Positions 27,860 to 37,297 are shown, counted from the first letter of the stretch. The stretch: DNA of 64,000 nt from Qipengyuania sp. ABI-127-1 (GCA_022953095.1 JALJCR010000002.1:310001-374000); one strand, 5' to 3'. Notes: generated by a model not told the origin, from the letters alone. Program-made: numbers and translations.

Positions 27860-28720
27860 TCAATGCCGGTAGCCGAGGCCGTCTTCGGGATCGAGAATGC
27901 GCCCATCGAGCGAAAGGAACGGCTGTGCGCCTTCCACCATCCCGATCCGCGCGGCCCGCACAGGCAAGTCGGTCGAGACCGGAGCCGTAAACAGAAGCTG
28001 ATAATCGTCGCCCCAGCGGATGCATTCGTCGAAGCGGCCAGTATCGGCCACGGGGATCGCCTCGCTCTCGAGCGCGAAGCCGAGCCCGCTTGCGCGCGCC
28101 ATGCGCCAGCAGTCTAGCAGCAGCCCGTCCGAGACATCCATCATCGCGCCGACATGCGGTGCCAACGCGCGTCCTTCGTTCAGGAGCGGGCGAGGGCGCC
28201 GATATGCGAGGTCGTTGACATCGCCCGAGCCGCGTTCGGACATCCCGAGATTTGCCCGACCGAGCACGCCCGTGACATAGATCGCCTCACCGCTGCGAGC
28301 GCCGCGCCTGTCGGGTACGGGCGTATGTGTGGCCCTGCCGATTGCCGTGCAGCCCCATACGCGGCGCCCGTCGGCTCGCACCGTGTCCCCGCCGAGGAGA
28401 GGGGTGCCATACTCGTCCAGAACCTCGCGAAGGCCGGCGACGAACCGGTCGTCCCCGGTGCCGAGCATGTGCGAGACAAGCACGCCGACCGGCTCCGCAC
28501 CTTTCGCCGCGAGGTCCGACAAATTCACCGCGACCAGCTTCCAGGCGATATCTGCGAGGTCTTCGTCCTCGCGAACGTGGACGCCCTGGATCAGCGTGTC
28601 ATGGGTGAGAACGAGGGTCTCGCCGCCAATTTCGACCACTGCGGCATCGTCTTCGAGCCCGCGCGCGGCGGGGTTGTTCGCTATCGCCTTCAGCGCATCG
28701 ATAAAATCCAGTTCCGCCAT
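27860..28720 (-). CDS. thiL: thiamine-monophosphate kinase
   Basis: ATG at 28720 gives 286 residues. ThiL motifs include GLEDDAAVVEIG (Mg/ATP-binding acidic loop), HDTLIQGVHV, AVNLSDLAAKGAEPVGVLVS, LLGGDTVRADG and ALAPHVGAMMDVSDGLLLDCWRMA. It phosphorylates thiamine monophosphate to the active diphosphate. The gene follows nusB across the repeat at 28730-28825. No other thiamine genes are nearby, and no TPP riboswitch is evident in the leader. Confidence 0.95.
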   Translation of the reverse strand: MAELDFIDALKAIANNPAARGLEDDAAVVEIGGETLVLTHDTLIQGVHVREDEDLADIAWKLVAVNLSDLAAKGAEPVGVLVSHMLGTGDDRFVAGLREVLDEYGTPLLGGDTVRADGRRVWGCTAIGRATHTPVPDRRGARSGEAIYVTGVLGRANLGMSERGSGDVNDLAYRRPRPLLNEGRALAPHVGAMMDVSDGLLLDCWRMARASGLGFALESEAIPVADTGRFDECIRWGDDYQLLFTAPVSTDLPVRAARIGMVEGAQPFLSLDGRILDPEDGLGYRH

Positions 28721-28729
28721 CACGCTACC

Positions 28730-28825
28730 CCGTCGCCCCGGTCTCCGAGCCGGGGTCCAGCTTCCTTTGCCGATCGGCGGCTGGAAGCAAGGCATCTGGA
28801 CCCCGGATCAAGTCCGGGGCGACGG
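28730..28825. repeat. BIME-like element of two inverted palindromic arms
   Basis: The left arm 28730-28760 has CCGTCGCCCCGG, a short loop, and CCGGGGTCCAG. The right arm 28796-28825 is its inverse (CTGGACCCCGG, a short loop, CCGGGGCGACGG). Each arm is itself a hairpin with a different loop (8 and 7 nt). The space between them contains the palindrome GCCGATCGGC. It lies between nusB and thiL and could form one large cruciform. It is of a different family from the repeats at 12426 and 12772. Confidence 0.85.
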
Positions 28826-28847
28826 TGGTGAAGGGAGGCGAGCGCCC

Positions 28848-29315
28848 TCAGCGCCCGGCCTCTCTGGCCACTGCGTCGAGGATGCCGTTGACGAACTTCG
28901 CCTCGCGATCGTCGAAAAACGCCTTGGCGACATCGACATATTCGCTGATCGCGCTGGCCTTGGGGACATCGGGGCGGGCAAGCAGTTCATAGGCGCCCGC
29001 GCGCAGGATTTGCAGCATGGTTTTGTCGAGCCGCGCCAGCGTCCACCCATCGGCCAAGCGTGCCGTCAGTCTTTCATCGATCTCCTCGCGCCGCGCGTCC
29101 ACACCGCTGACGAGATCGTCGAAGAAATCGACGTCGGCATCGGCATACTCTTCGTCCTCGATCACGCGGCCGAGACGATGCTGGTGGAACTCGTCGAGCA
29201 GCTTGGCGAGCTTGGTGCCCTCCATCTGCTGCTGATAGAGCGCCTGGACGGCACCGAGGCGGGCGGCGCTCCTCGCTTGGGTTTTGGGGGCCTGGGACTT
29301 GGAGTTCTGGTTCAT
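28848..29315 (-). CDS. nusB: transcription antitermination factor NusB
   Basis: The 155-residue protein has the all-helical NusB sequence: SAARLGAVQALYQQQMEGTK, then DFFDDLVSGVDARREEIDE, RLDKTMLQILRAGAYELLA and SAISEYVDVAKAFFDDREAK, ending FVNGILDAVAREA. NusB binds boxA RNA with NusE (S10) and supports rRNA antitermination. Its ATG overlaps the hisD stop by 4 nt (ATGA), so nusB is translated in the his operon. The N-terminal 15 residues (NQNSKSQAPKTQAR) are an extra polar extension. Confidence 0.95.
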   Translation of the reverse strand: MNQNSKSQAPKTQARSAARLGAVQALYQQQMEGTKLAKLLDEFHQHRLGRVIEDEEYADADVDFFDDLVSGVDARREEIDERLTARLADGWTLARLDKTMLQILRAGAYELLARPDVPKASAISEYVDVAKAFFDDREAKFVNGILDAVAREAGR

Positions 29316-30601
29316 TTCAGTCTCGTGGAAATCGATAGGGCATGCGCGGGGAGGCCTTCCGCCTCGGCCAGCCTGACCGCCGCCGGACCGATCGCCGCGA
29401 GCGCCGCTTCGGAGGCGTCGATAAAGCTGGTGCGCTTCATGAAGTCGAGCACCGACAACCCGCTGGCAAAGCGGGCGCGGCGGCCGGTGGGAAGGACGTG
29501 ATTAGGCCCGGCGATATAATCGCCCACGGCTTCGGGTGTGTGCCGACCGAGGAAGACGCTGCCCGCATGGCGTAGGTGATCGAACAGCACTTGCGGGTCG
29601 TCCACCATCAGCTCGACATGCTCGGCGGCCAGGCGGTCCGACAGGGCGGGGGCCTGATCGAGGCTGTCGACGATCAGAATCAGCCCGTGCGCGTCCCAGC
29701 TCGCCTTGGCGGTCTTGGCGGTCGGCAGTTTCATCAGCGCCAGATCGATCGCATCCTCGACCTGCCGGGCGAGACTCTCGCTGTCGGTGATGAGGATCGA
29801 CTGGCTGGTGGGATCGTGCTCGGCCTGGCTGAGCAGGTCGGCAGCGATCCATTCGGGATCGTTGTTTGCGTCCGCGATGACGAGAATTTCGCTCGGCCCG
29901 GCGACCATGTCGATGCCGACCACGCCGTAAAGCTGACGTTTCGCTTCGGCGACCCAGGCATTGCCCGGACCCGCAATCACATCGACCTTGCCGATCCGCT
30001 GCGTGCCATAAGCGAGCGCGGCCACGGCCTGTGCGCCGCCGATGCGCCAGATTTCGTCCACGCCCGCAATATGCGCCGCGGCCAGAACCAGCGGATTGAT
30101 CTCGCCCTTGGGTGTAGGCGTCGTCACCACCAAACGATGGACTCCGGCCACCTTGGCGGGGATCGCGTTCATCAACAGCGAAGAAGGATAGGCCGCCCGT
30201 CCGCCGGGCACATAAAGTCCCGCCGCATCGACCGCATTCCATCGCGCACCAAGGCGCATGCCTATATCGTCGGTATAGTCGCGATCGTCGGGGAGCTGGC
30301 CTTCGTGATAGGCGCGGATGCGGCTCGCCGCCATCTCCAGCGCCTCGCGCAGATCGGCATGGAGCGCGCCGTGGGCGGCGCGGCATTCTTCCGCCGAAAT
30401 CTGCCAATTGCCGTCGTCACCAAGCCCATGATTGTCGAAGCGCGCGGTATAGTCGACCAAGGCGTCGTCGCCGCGCTCGCGTACTTCGTTGATAATCGCG
30501 GCGACGTCGCGCCCGACCTGCCGGTCGCTCTCGCGGCGGTTGCGCACCACGCGGGCAAAGGCATTCTCGAAGCCATCGTCCGAAATCCGCAGCAATTGCA
30601 T
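29312..30601 (-). CDS. hisD: histidinol dehydrogenase
   Basis: The ATG at 30601 gives 429 residues. HisD features are GLYVPGGRAAYPSSLLMNAI, VVTTPTPKG, GVDEIWRIGGAQAVAALAYG, VDVIAGPGNAWVAEAKRQL, VGIDMVAGPSEILVIAD and LLSQAEHDPTSQSILITDS (substrate and zinc residues), and GPNHVLPTGRRARFASGLSV. It oxidises histidinol to histidine in the last two steps of histidine synthesis. It overlaps hisG by one base and nusB by four. Confidence 0.97.
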   Translation of the reverse strand: MQLLRISDDGFENAFARVVRNRRESDRQVGRDVAAIINEVRERGDDALVDYTARFDNHGLGDDGNWQISAEECRAAHGALHADLREALEMAASRIRAYHEGQLPDDRDYTDDIGMRLGARWNAVDAAGLYVPGGRAAYPSSLLMNAIPAKVAGVHRLVVTTPTPKGEINPLVLAAAHIAGVDEIWRIGGAQAVAALAYGTQRIGKVDVIAGPGNAWVAEAKRQLYGVVGIDMVAGPSEILVIADANNDPEWIAADLLSQAEHDPTSQSILITDSESLARQVEDAIDLALMKLPTAKTAKASWDAHGLILIVDSLDQAPALSDRLAAEHVELMVDDPQVLFDHLRHAGSVFLGRHTPEAVGDYIAGPNHVLPTGRRARFASGLSVLDFMKRTSFIDASEAALAAIGPAAVRLAEAEGLPAHALSISTRLK

Positions 30602-31257
30602 CAGGCGGCCTCGCGCCTGGCCGCATCGGCGCGGAACGCTTCGACCAGCGCAGCGACGCGGGGATCGGTCTTGAGTGCAGCGCGGTTGACGATCAGTCGC
30701 GCTGAAATGTCGAGGATACGGCTCGTCTCGACCAGGCCGTTTTCGCGCAGCGTCGTTCCCGTGGAAACGAGATCGACGATCCGTCCGGCCAGGCCCAGTT
30801 CGGGCGCAATTTCCATCGCGCCATTGAGCTTCACGCATTCGGCCTGGATACCCTGCCGCTCGAAATGGCGACGGGTAAGATTGGGATACTTGGTCGCAAC
30901 GCGCAGATGGCTGGCCCCGTCGATACTCGCCCCGCCTTCCTTCGGCTCCGCCACGGCCAGATGGCAATGCCCGATATCGAGATCGACCGGCGCATAGAGG
31001 TCGGCATAGTCGAATTCCTCGATCACGTCCGATCCGACAATACCCATCTGTGCAGCGCCGTGGGCGACGAACGTCGCCACGTCGAATGCGCGGACCCGGA
31101 TCAGGCGCATATCCTCGCGCGTGGTGGCGAAGGTCAGTGATCGGTTGGCCTTGTCGTGAAAACCTTCCTCAGGCACCACGCCGGCACGGGCCATCACGGG
31201 CAGCGCCTCGTCGAGAATGCGGCCCTTGGGAACGGCGAAGGTCAGGCTGTCGTTCAT
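30601..31257 (-). CDS. hisG: ATP phosphoribosyltransferase, short form
   Basis: ATG at 31257 gives 218 residues, the length of the short HisG form that lacks the C-terminal regulatory domain. Conserved stretches are [59 protein letters not shown] and [20 protein letters not shown]. The short form normally needs HisZ to be active; no hisZ occurs in the window. It is the first gene of hisG-hisD-nusB and is divergent from the DUF2332 gene. Confidence 0.96.
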   Translation of the reverse strand: MNDSLTFAVPKGRILDEALPVMARAGVVPEEGFHDKANRSLTFATTREDMRLIRVRAFDVATFVAHGAAQMGIVGSDVIEEFDYADLYAPVDLDIGHCHLAVAEPKEGGASIDGASHLRVATKYPNLTRRHFERQGIQAECVKLNGAMEIAPELGLAGRIVDLVSTGTTLRENGLVETSRILDISARLIVNRAALKTDPRVAALVEAFRADAARREAA

Positions 31258-31293
31258 GGCATGGGCAGATAGGCAGCAGCGGGACAAAGGGCA

Positions 31294-32385
31294 ATGGCGA
31301 TCGACAAGGCGAGATACGTGGCGATCGATCCGGATGCGACCGGGCCGGAGGCGGTTGCCAGAGCCTTCGAGAACCAGGTTGCCTATTGCCGCGACAATGG
31401 TGCGCCGATCACCGCGCAGATATGCCAGTCATTGCGCGAATTGCTCGACACCGACCGCGGTGGTGCGGTGATGCGCCGTGTGCGACGCTGGGCGGGACCG
31501 GCCCTTTCCGATGCTCTGCCCCTGCGCGTGGTGGGCGGTCTGCATGCGCTTCACCTGGGCGGCGAGGAACTCTCAATCGGACCCATCTATGAAGGCTTGG
31601 ATCCGACGAATGCGACCGAGTTGATCGCCAATGCGATCGAGCGTCACGAAGCCTTCCTCCTGCCGTGGCTCGATGGTCCGCCGCAGACGAACGAGGCGGG
31701 GCGCTCGTCGGGTTTCGCCGCCGCTTTCCTGTGGTTGGTCGATCGGGGGCTTCCCGGCGATTTCGATCTGCTCGAAATCGGCTCCAGCGCGGGCATCAAC
31801 CTGATGTTGCGGCGCTATCGCTATAATCTTGGCGGTGTGGAAGTGGGGCCAAAGGCCGCGCGCCTGCAGATGACCCCCGAATGGTGCGGTAGTCCGCCGC
31901 CCGAGGGCGATTTCGATATCGTCGGGGCTGCGGGCTGCGATGTCGCGCCGGTCGATCTGACCGACGCGGCACAGGCGCTGCGCCTCAAGGCCTATATCTG
32001 GCCCGAATTCACCGAACGGTTTGCCCGCATGGACGCGGCGATCGAAGCCGCGAAGACGTTTCCGCCCGAGATCGTGCGCATGCGGGCTGCCGATTTTCTC
32101 GCCGAACGTCTCGATAGGCCCCAGCAGCAAGGTACCACGCGTGTGCTCATGCATTCGGTGGTGTGGCAGTATGTCCCGCAGGCAGAGCAGGAGCGGATTG
32201 TCGAACTGATGGAACAGGCGGGCGGCCGTGCAGGTGAAAGCACGCCGCTTGCCTGGGTCAGCCTCGAAGCCAATCGCGATACGCACCGGCACGAACTGAC
32301 GGTCAGCTACTGGCCGGATGGCGACATGCGCCGAAGGCTGGCAACGGCGCATCCCCATGGCAAGTGGGTCGAATGGCGCGGCTGA
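31294..32385 (+). CDS. DUF2332 family protein
   Basis: The 363-residue protein matches the DUF2332 pattern: [58 protein letters not shown] and [19 protein letters not shown]. The last resembles the glycine-rich SAM-binding strand of methyltransferases; [13 protein letters not shown] follows. No enzymatic role is established for the family; methyltransferase is a guess from that motif. It starts 36 nt from divergent hisG and ends directly against the convergent hydrolase gene. Confidence 0.88.
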   Translation: MAIDKARYVAIDPDATGPEAVARAFENQVAYCRDNGAPITAQICQSLRELLDTDRGGAVMRRVRRWAGPALSDALPLRVVGGLHALHLGGEELSIGPIYEGLDPTNATELIANAIERHEAFLLPWLDGPPQTNEAGRSSGFAAAFLWLVDRGLPGDFDLLEIGSSAGINLMLRRYRYNLGGVEVGPKAARLQMTPEWCGSPPPEGDFDIVGAAGCDVAPVDLTDAAQALRLKAYIWPEFTERFARMDAAIEAAKTFPPEIVRMRAADFLAERLDRPQQQGTTRVLMHSVVWQYVPQAEQERIVELMEQAGGRAGESTPLAWVSLEANRDTHRHELTVSYWPDGDMRRRLATAHPHGKWVEWRG

Positions 32386-33288
32386 TCAGCCGGTCTTCTC
32401 CAGGAAGGCATCGGCAGCGGCGTTGAAGGCCTCGGGCTTCTCCCACTGCACGAAATGGCCGCATCCAGGCACCTGCACCACCTCGGGATTCTCGATCACC
32501 TCGTCCAGTCCCTCGAGATTGGCGGGCGGCAACGCCAGATCCTCCATCGCCCAGATGACCAGCGTCGGGACCGTCAGTCTGGGCAGCGGGTAAGGCTGGT
32601 AGTCTTCGGGCAGTTCGTAAGGAGCATCCAGCGGCAGAACCTCTATCGGGCTGGCCCGGTAATAGTTGAGCATGCCGAATGCGGCTTCCGGGTCGGACCA
32701 GTCCTTTAGCAGCGCGGCCTGTTCCTCGGGTTCCATGATGGTCGTCACCTGGCCTTCGAAAACCTTCATAAGCAGGGCGGCCAAGCCGTGCTCGCGCACC
32801 AGCGCATCATTGCCCGTATCGCGGAAGTCGCGGAAGTACTGGCTCGCCGCGCGCTGCGCCTCGTTTGTATACAGCAGCTTGGGAAACAGCACCGGATGCG
32901 GCGCATTGGCGATGATCGTGCGGGTCACGCGGCCGTTCATCATCCCGGCATAGGCGACACCCCAGGCGATCGCGCCGCCCCAATCGTGGCCGACGATGGT
33001 GAATTTGTCGACACCCAGCGCATCGGCGAGCAGGAAAACGTCGCCGACCAGCTTGTCGGGCGTATAGGCTTCGACCTCCTGCGGCTTGGACGATCCGCGA
33101 TAGCCGCGCTGGTCTGGCGCGATGCACCGGAATCTGTCCGAGAAATGTGCGATCTGGTTGCGCCAGGTGCGGTGGCTTTCGGGAAAGCCGTGAAGGAAAA
33201 TCAATACCGGCGCATCGCGTGGCCCTTCATCGACCACGTCGAGTTCGATCCCGTTGGCGAGCGCGACCCGCTTCTGTTCGAGTGCCAT
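32386..33288 (-). CDS. epoxide-hydrolase-like alpha/beta hydrolase
   Basis: The 300-residue protein has the HGFPESHRTWRNQ oxyanion motif, PDQRGYRGSSKP, and the elbow GHDWGG with Asp as likely nucleophile, all characteristic of soluble epoxide hydrolases and haloalkane dehalogenases. The late HFVQWEKPEAF supplies the catalytic His. It starts 3 nt before the stop of the SDR gene, so the SDR and hydrolase are likely co-expressed and may act on the same hydrophobic substrate; that is inference. A second member of the family lies in the cox operon at 52362. Confidence 0.9.
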   Translation of the reverse strand: MALEQKRVALANGIELDVVDEGPRDAPVLIFLHGFPESHRTWRNQIAHFSDRFRCIAPDQRGYRGSSKPQEVEAYTPDKLVGDVFLLADALGVDKFTIVGHDWGGAIAWGVAYAGMMNGRVTRTIIANAPHPVLFPKLLYTNEAQRAASQYFRDFRDTGNDALVREHGLAALLMKVFEGQVTTIMEPEEQAALLKDWSDPEAAFGMLNYYRASPIEVLPLDAPYELPEDYQPYPLPRLTVPTLVIWAMEDLALPPANLEGLDEVIENPEVVQVPGCGHFVQWEKPEAFNAAADAFLEKTG

Positions 33289-33290
33289 GC

Positions 33291-34106
33291 TCAGCCTTCC
33301 GCCTTCATCTTGTCCATATAGCCCGCCGCGACCATGCCCGCGACCTGGTCGAGCAATTGATCGGGCGTGCGGCGCATTTCGCCCATCGCCTCTTCCATGC
33401 CTTCGGCCACGATGATTTCGCGCTGTTTGGCTTCGACCGCGTCGACGATCCGTCTGGCGGCCTCGTCCGGGGCTATGCCACTGTCGATCACCTGATCGCT
33501 GCGTCCGCGTTTGCTGCCATCGGCGGTCAGCGCGTTGCGGCTGACATCGGTCGCCACCGATCCGGGGCACACGACATGGACAGAAACCCCTTCCTGCGAA
33601 AGCTCGGCCCTCAGCGCGTCGGCATAGCCGATCAGTCCGAATTTCGCCGCGCAATAGGCGGTGCGCATCGGCACGCCGACCTTGCCTGCGATCGAGCTGA
33701 TAAACAGCAGCGTTCCCGACTGGCGTTCGATCAGATGCGGCAGCAGCGCCTGTGTCGCGGCGATCTGTGCGGTGAGGTCGATATCGATGATCTCGCGATA
33801 GACGGAAATGTCGGTGTCGATTGCCGCGCTGCGCTGCGATACCCCGGCATTGGCTACGAAGATATCGACACCGCCCTGCCAGGCGATGGCCTTGCCCGTC
33901 GCTGCCCGCATGGCCTCGTCGTCGCGCACGTCGAAGGGCAGGATCAGCGTCTCCGTGGCGATGCCTTCCGCCACGCTGGCGAGCCTCGCTTCGTCGCGGC
34001 CCGACAGGATGATGCGCGCACCGCGGCTTGCCCATTCGCGCGCCAGAGCCGCACCTATGCCGCTGCTCGCGCCCGTGATCCAGGCGGTCTTACCTTCGAA
34101 ACTCAT
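33291..34106 (-). CDS. short-chain dehydrogenase/reductase
   Basis: ATG at 34106 with AAAGGGG upstream gives 271 residues. The NAD(P)-binding TGASSGIG is at 11-18, followed by VDIFVANAGVS, the SSIAG strand with catalytic Ser, and YCAAK with Tyr and Lys. VVCPGSVATDV is the usual substrate-side PG motif. It is a classical SDR; the oxidised or reduced substrate is unknown. It is followed within 2 nt by the epoxide-hydrolase-like gene and preceded by the pirin gene. Confidence 0.92.
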   Translation of the reverse strand: MSFEGKTAWITGASSGIGAALAREWASRGARIILSGRDEARLASVAEGIATETLILPFDVRDDEAMRAATGKAIAWQGGVDIFVANAGVSQRSAAIDTDISVYREIIDIDLTAQIAATQALLPHLIERQSGTLLFISSIAGKVGVPMRTAYCAAKFGLIGYADALRAELSQEGVSVHVVCPGSVATDVSRNALTADGSKRGRSDQVIDSGIAPDEAARRIVDAVEAKQREIIVAEGMEEAMGEMRRTPDQLLDQVAGMVAAGYMDKMKAEG

Positions 34107-34116
34107 GAATTCCCCT

Positions 34117-35007
34117 TTACGGATAGGTAACGGTCTTGGGCGCCCCATCGGGCAGGGGGATGAATTCCTCCTCATCGCCCGGAACTTTGGGAAAGCGGCC
34201 CTCGCGCCAGTCTTCCTTGGCCTGATTGATCCTCTCGCGGCTGGAGCTGACGAAGTTCCACCACGCATGGCGCTTCGTCTCGAAGGCTTCGCCGCCGAGC
34301 AGCACGACCCGCGCGCCGCTCCTGCTCTCGAGCGTCATGTCGCGCCCGGGCTGGAGCACGGCGAGTTCGAACTCCTTGAGCGCATGGCCGTCCACGCTTG
34401 CCTCGCCCCCCACCAGCATGACCGCCCGTTCATCGGCGTCTTCCTCCAGCGGGATCGCCCCGCCTGCGCCGAGCACGATTTCGGCATAAATAGTGTCGGC
34501 ATAGGTCGTGGTCGGCGCGCGTTCGCCCCATAGCTCGCCCATGATGACCGTGGCCGTGGCGCGCCCATCCTCGATCACGGGCAGATCGGTATTCGCTTCG
34601 AAGGCCGGATCGATCTCTTCGCGCCCGTCGGGCAGCGCCAGCCAGGTCTGCATACCGTACAGCTTCGCCCCTACCTTTCGTTCGTCCGCGGGCGAGCGTT
34701 CCGAATGGACGATGCCCCTGCCGGCAGTCATCAGATTCACCTGCCCGGGGCGGATGGTCGAGAAACTGCCCAGACTGTCGCGATGGTCGATCGCGCCCTC
34801 AAACAGCCAGGTCACGGTGGCGAGGTTGATATGCGGATGGGGACGCACGTCCATACCGCTGCCAAGATCGAGCTGCGCCGGGCCAAACTGGTCGACGAAG
34901 ATGAAGGGGCCGACCATGGTGCGGGCCTTCGACGGCAACACCCTTCGCACTTCGAACTGTCCGAGATCGTGGGTGACCGGGGTCAGCGTCTGCTCGAACA
35001 GGGCCAT
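34117..35007 (-). CDS. pirin family protein (bicupin)
   Basis: The 296-residue protein (start 35007) has the pirin core: VGPFIFVDQFGPAQLDLGSG, VRPHPHINLATVTWLFEGAI (metal-binding HPH), SLGSFSTIRPGQVNLMTAGR, HSERSPADERK, and a second cupin. Pirins bind iron, and some have quercetin-dioxygenase activity or act as regulators; this one could be either. It is about 10 nt upstream of the SDR gene in the same orientation and 13 nt after bolA, so it sits in a bolA-pirin-SDR-hydrolase cluster. Confidence 0.93.
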   Translation of the reverse strand: MALFEQTLTPVTHDLGQFEVRRVLPSKARTMVGPFIFVDQFGPAQLDLGSGMDVRPHPHINLATVTWLFEGAIDHRDSLGSFSTIRPGQVNLMTAGRGIVHSERSPADERKVGAKLYGMQTWLALPDGREEIDPAFEANTDLPVIEDGRATATVIMGELWGERAPTTTYADTIYAEIVLGAGGAIPLEEDADERAVMLVGGEASVDGHALKEFELAVLQPGRDMTLESRSGARVVLLGGEAFETKRHAWWNFVSSSRERINQAKEDWREGRFPKVPGDEEEFIPLPDGAPKTVTYP

Positions 35008-35020
35008 GCGCTTGCGTCTC

Positions 35021-35293
35021 CTAGCTGGTGGGGGTCGATGCCTGGATGGCGAGGGCATGGACCCGTTCGCCCGGAATGTCACCCAGCGCCTTGTTGACCA
35101 TGCGCTGGCGTTCGAGACGCGATTTCTCGGCAAAGGCGGCAGCCTCGATCACCACGGTAAAGTGCGATTCTCCGCTGCCGTCGTCGCCCGCGTGACCAGA
35201 GTGCTTGGCGCTGTCGTTGATTACCTCGAGCCGGGTGGGCTCGAACGCATCGATCAAGAGGCGTTCCATTTCCTGTTGGACGGTACCTGCCAC
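35021..35293 (-). CDS. bolA: BolA family protein
   Basis: GTG 35293, preceded by GAAGGAGAATC, gives 90 residues, the normal BolA size; an ATG at 35323 would add 10 basic residues. The fold is clear: QQEMERLLIDAFEPTRLEVI, then DSAKHSGHAGD, SHFTVVIEAAAFAEKSRLER and QRMVNKALGDIPGERVHALA. BolA proteins act with monothiol glutaredoxins in Fe-S handling. It is divergent from the J-domain gene, with about 60 nt between. Confidence 0.92.
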   Translation of the reverse strand: MAGTVQQEMERLLIDAFEPTRLEVINDSAKHSGHAGDDGSGESHFTVVIEAAAFAEKSRLERQRMVNKALGDIPGERVHALAIQASTPTS

Positions 35294-35352
35294 GGGTTCG
35301 ATTCTCCTTCTCGGGGTTTGCATAGCGCGTTTCGCTCCCCATTCTAGAACGA

Positions 35353-35946
35353 ATGCGCCGGACAAGGTTTCACGGAAGGTACGAAGAAAGCGGCAAAGTG
35401 TGCGCGCACCCCGCCTGCGAGGAGGCGGGCGAATTCCGCGCACCGGGCGGACGCGGGCATGGATTCGACGGTCCGGGCGAGTGGCGCTGGCTGTGTCTCG
35501 ACCATGTGCGCGAATTCAATGCAGGCTACGACTGGTTCGAGGGAATGAGCGCCGAGGAAGTCTTCGCCGCGCAGGCGCCGGGCGCCGGTTGGCGCACCGA
35601 AAGCCCCAGCTTCCGCCCGACGGCGGGGGTCGATGGGATGCCGCGCTGGGCCGATTTCGACGATCCGCTCGATGCGATCTCGGCGCGTGCGGCCGGGATC
35701 AAGAGCCGCGCCCGGCGCGAGGCGGAGATGGCAATGGATGGTCGCTTCAGCCGCGAGGAGGCCGAGGCGCTGGAGGCGATGGGGCTGGGGCTCGACACCG
35801 ATCGCCGCCGCCTGCGTCGTCGCTATTCGGAACTCGTGCGCCGCTACCATCCCGACCGAAACGGCGGCGATCGGCAATATGAGACACGGCTCAACCGGGT
35901 GGTGGAAGCTTATCAGATGCTGCGGAAATCGCGCGCGATCGCCTAG
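35353..35946 (+). CDS. J-domain protein with an N-terminal Cys/His cluster
   Basis: The 197-residue protein ends in a J domain (about 135-193) with the HPD motif at 166-168 (SELVRRYHPDRNGGDRQYET) that stimulates Hsp70 ATPase. The N-terminal part has C17, C22 (CAHPAC) and CLDH (C48, H51), a possible zinc site. The sequence WFEGMSAEEVFAAQ then precedes a linker. Proteins of this shape are found beside bolA and cobS in many alphaproteobacteria. Its stop overlaps the convergent DUF302 gene by 4 nt. Confidence 0.9.
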   Translation: MRRTRFHGRYEESGKVCAHPACEEAGEFRAPGGRGHGFDGPGEWRWLCLDHVREFNAGYDWFEGMSAEEVFAAQAPGAGWRTESPSFRPTAGVDGMPRWADFDDPLDAISARAAGIKSRARREAEMAMDGRFSREEAEALEAMGLGLDTDRRRLRRRYSELVRRYHPDRNGGDRQYETRLNRVVEAYQMLRKSRAIA

Positions 35947-36335
35947 CCCCCGAGCATGTCGATCGCGGTGGCCAGCTTGTTCCGGATTTCGCGGGCCGCC
36001 CGGTCGAGATCGGGATTGTCGATTGCCTGCATCGAAGCGACCGGATCGATGGCGGCGACTTCGACCAGGCCCTTGTGCACCTGTTGCACGATCACATTGC
36101 AGGGCAGCATGGTGCCGACTTTGTCTTCGAGCTGCAAAGCGGCATGCGCTGCCTTCGGGTTGCATGCCCCCAGGATGGTATAGGGCCGGAAATCCTTGCC
36201 CAGCTTGTCCTTGAACGTCGCGCTCATATCGATCCGGGTGACGATGCCGAAGCCCTGATCCGCCAAGGCACGTTCGACCTGCGGCATCGCATCCTCGAAA
36301 GTTTCGTGCATGTGGGTGGACAAATAATACGACAA
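35943..36335 (-). CDS. DUF302 domain protein
   Basis: The 130-residue protein starts MSYYLSTHMHETFEDAMPQV and includes LADQGFGIVTRIDMSATFK, RPYTILGACNPKAAHAALQ and GTMLPCNVIVQQVHKGLVEV, matching DUF302, which has no agreed function. There is no signal peptide or membrane segment. It sits alone on its strand, convergent with the J-domain gene. Confidence 0.88.
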   Translation of the reverse strand: MSYYLSTHMHETFEDAMPQVERALADQGFGIVTRIDMSATFKDKLGKDFRPYTILGACNPKAAHAALQLEDKVGTMLPCNVIVQQVHKGLVEVAAIDPVASMQAIDNPDLDRAAREIRNKLATAIDMLGG

Positions 36336-36451
36336 GGGTGCCTCCTCTTTCTAGAACAAACGACTTCCGCGCTTCAGGTTCCGCGGAGCCGGGACGGTAT
36401 TACGATCTTCGCGCCGCGCGGATGATGGAACCCGGCACGCAACTGCTTTGG

Positions 36452-37297
36452 CTAGCCTTGTCGGAAGGCCCAGCGCAGCGTTTTACCCATGCCCCATGTC
36501 GCCGCGCGGGCCGGTATCGCCGCGAGGCCCGGTCGCTCCAGGCCGAGCATCGAGCGGGCGAAAGGCGGGAGCAGGGCGACCGCTTCCACCCCGAGCAGGG
36601 TCTGGACGGCCGGGGGCGTGCCTTCGGGGCGCTGGGTAAGCACGAGTTGGGCAATCTCGCGCGCCGCCGGTGAACTTGTCAGGTCGGCGCGCAGGTCGCG
36701 AAATATCGTTTCGGCCTCGCGGCGGTTCTCCGGTACCGGATCGGCGCCCAATGCGCGGGCGACAAGAGCGAATTGGCGATAGTATTCGTCCTGCTCAGCG
36801 CCGTGCATGTCCGGCTTAACGTGGCGGATGTAGGCGGCGAGAAAGCTGGTCGCCTCGGCAACGTGGACCCAGGCGAGGGTGCGCGGGTCGGTGGCCGAAT
36901 AGGGAGAGCCGTCGGGCAATGTACCGGAAACCCGCGCATGTATCCGGTTTACCCGCTCGATTGCCTCCATGGCGTCGTCGCGGTGGCCGAAGGATGTAAC
37001 CGCGATGAAACGTGCGGTCCGTCGCAACCGGCCATGCATGTCGCTGCGGAAGTTCGAATGGTCGAGCACCCCCTGGAGCGCATGCGGATGGAGCATCTGC
37101 AGCAACAGGCCTCGGATTCCGCCGACCATCATCGCCACGATATCGGCGTGAACCATGCGGATCGGACTGTCCCGCTCGAACAGAGCCTCGTCGGACGGCG
37201 GCACCGGCTTCTGTCCGCCTTCGACGTCGTTGAACACGCCGCGCACCCGCTCGACGAGCTTGAAGCGGAGGCGTTCGGAAAGCGGTGTCGGCGGCAT
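36452..37297 (-). CDS. DUF2236 / MpaB-type oxygenase-like protein
   Basis: The 281-residue protein (start 37297) has the DUF2236 pattern: MVHADIVAMMVGGIRGLLLQ, the HPHALQGVLDHSNF helix and TSFGHRDDAMEAIERVNRIH, with TLAWVHVAEATSFLAAYIRH. Conserved His residues here bind heme in latex-clearing-protein relatives. MpaB-type proteins are described as oxygenases. The substrate is unknown. It is divergent from cobS with roughly 108 nt between the starts. Confidence 0.85.
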   Translation of the reverse strand: MPPTPLSERLRFKLVERVRGVFNDVEGGQKPVPPSDEALFERDSPIRMVHADIVAMMVGGIRGLLLQMLHPHALQGVLDHSNFRSDMHGRLRRTARFIAVTSFGHRDDAMEAIERVNRIHARVSGTLPDGSPYSATDPRTLAWVHVAEATSFLAAYIRHVKPDMHGAEQDEYYRQFALVARALGADPVPENRREAETIFRDLRADLTSSPAAREIAQLVLTQRPEGTPPAVQTLLGVEAVALLPPFARSMLGLERPGLAAIPARAATWGMGKTLRWAFRQG

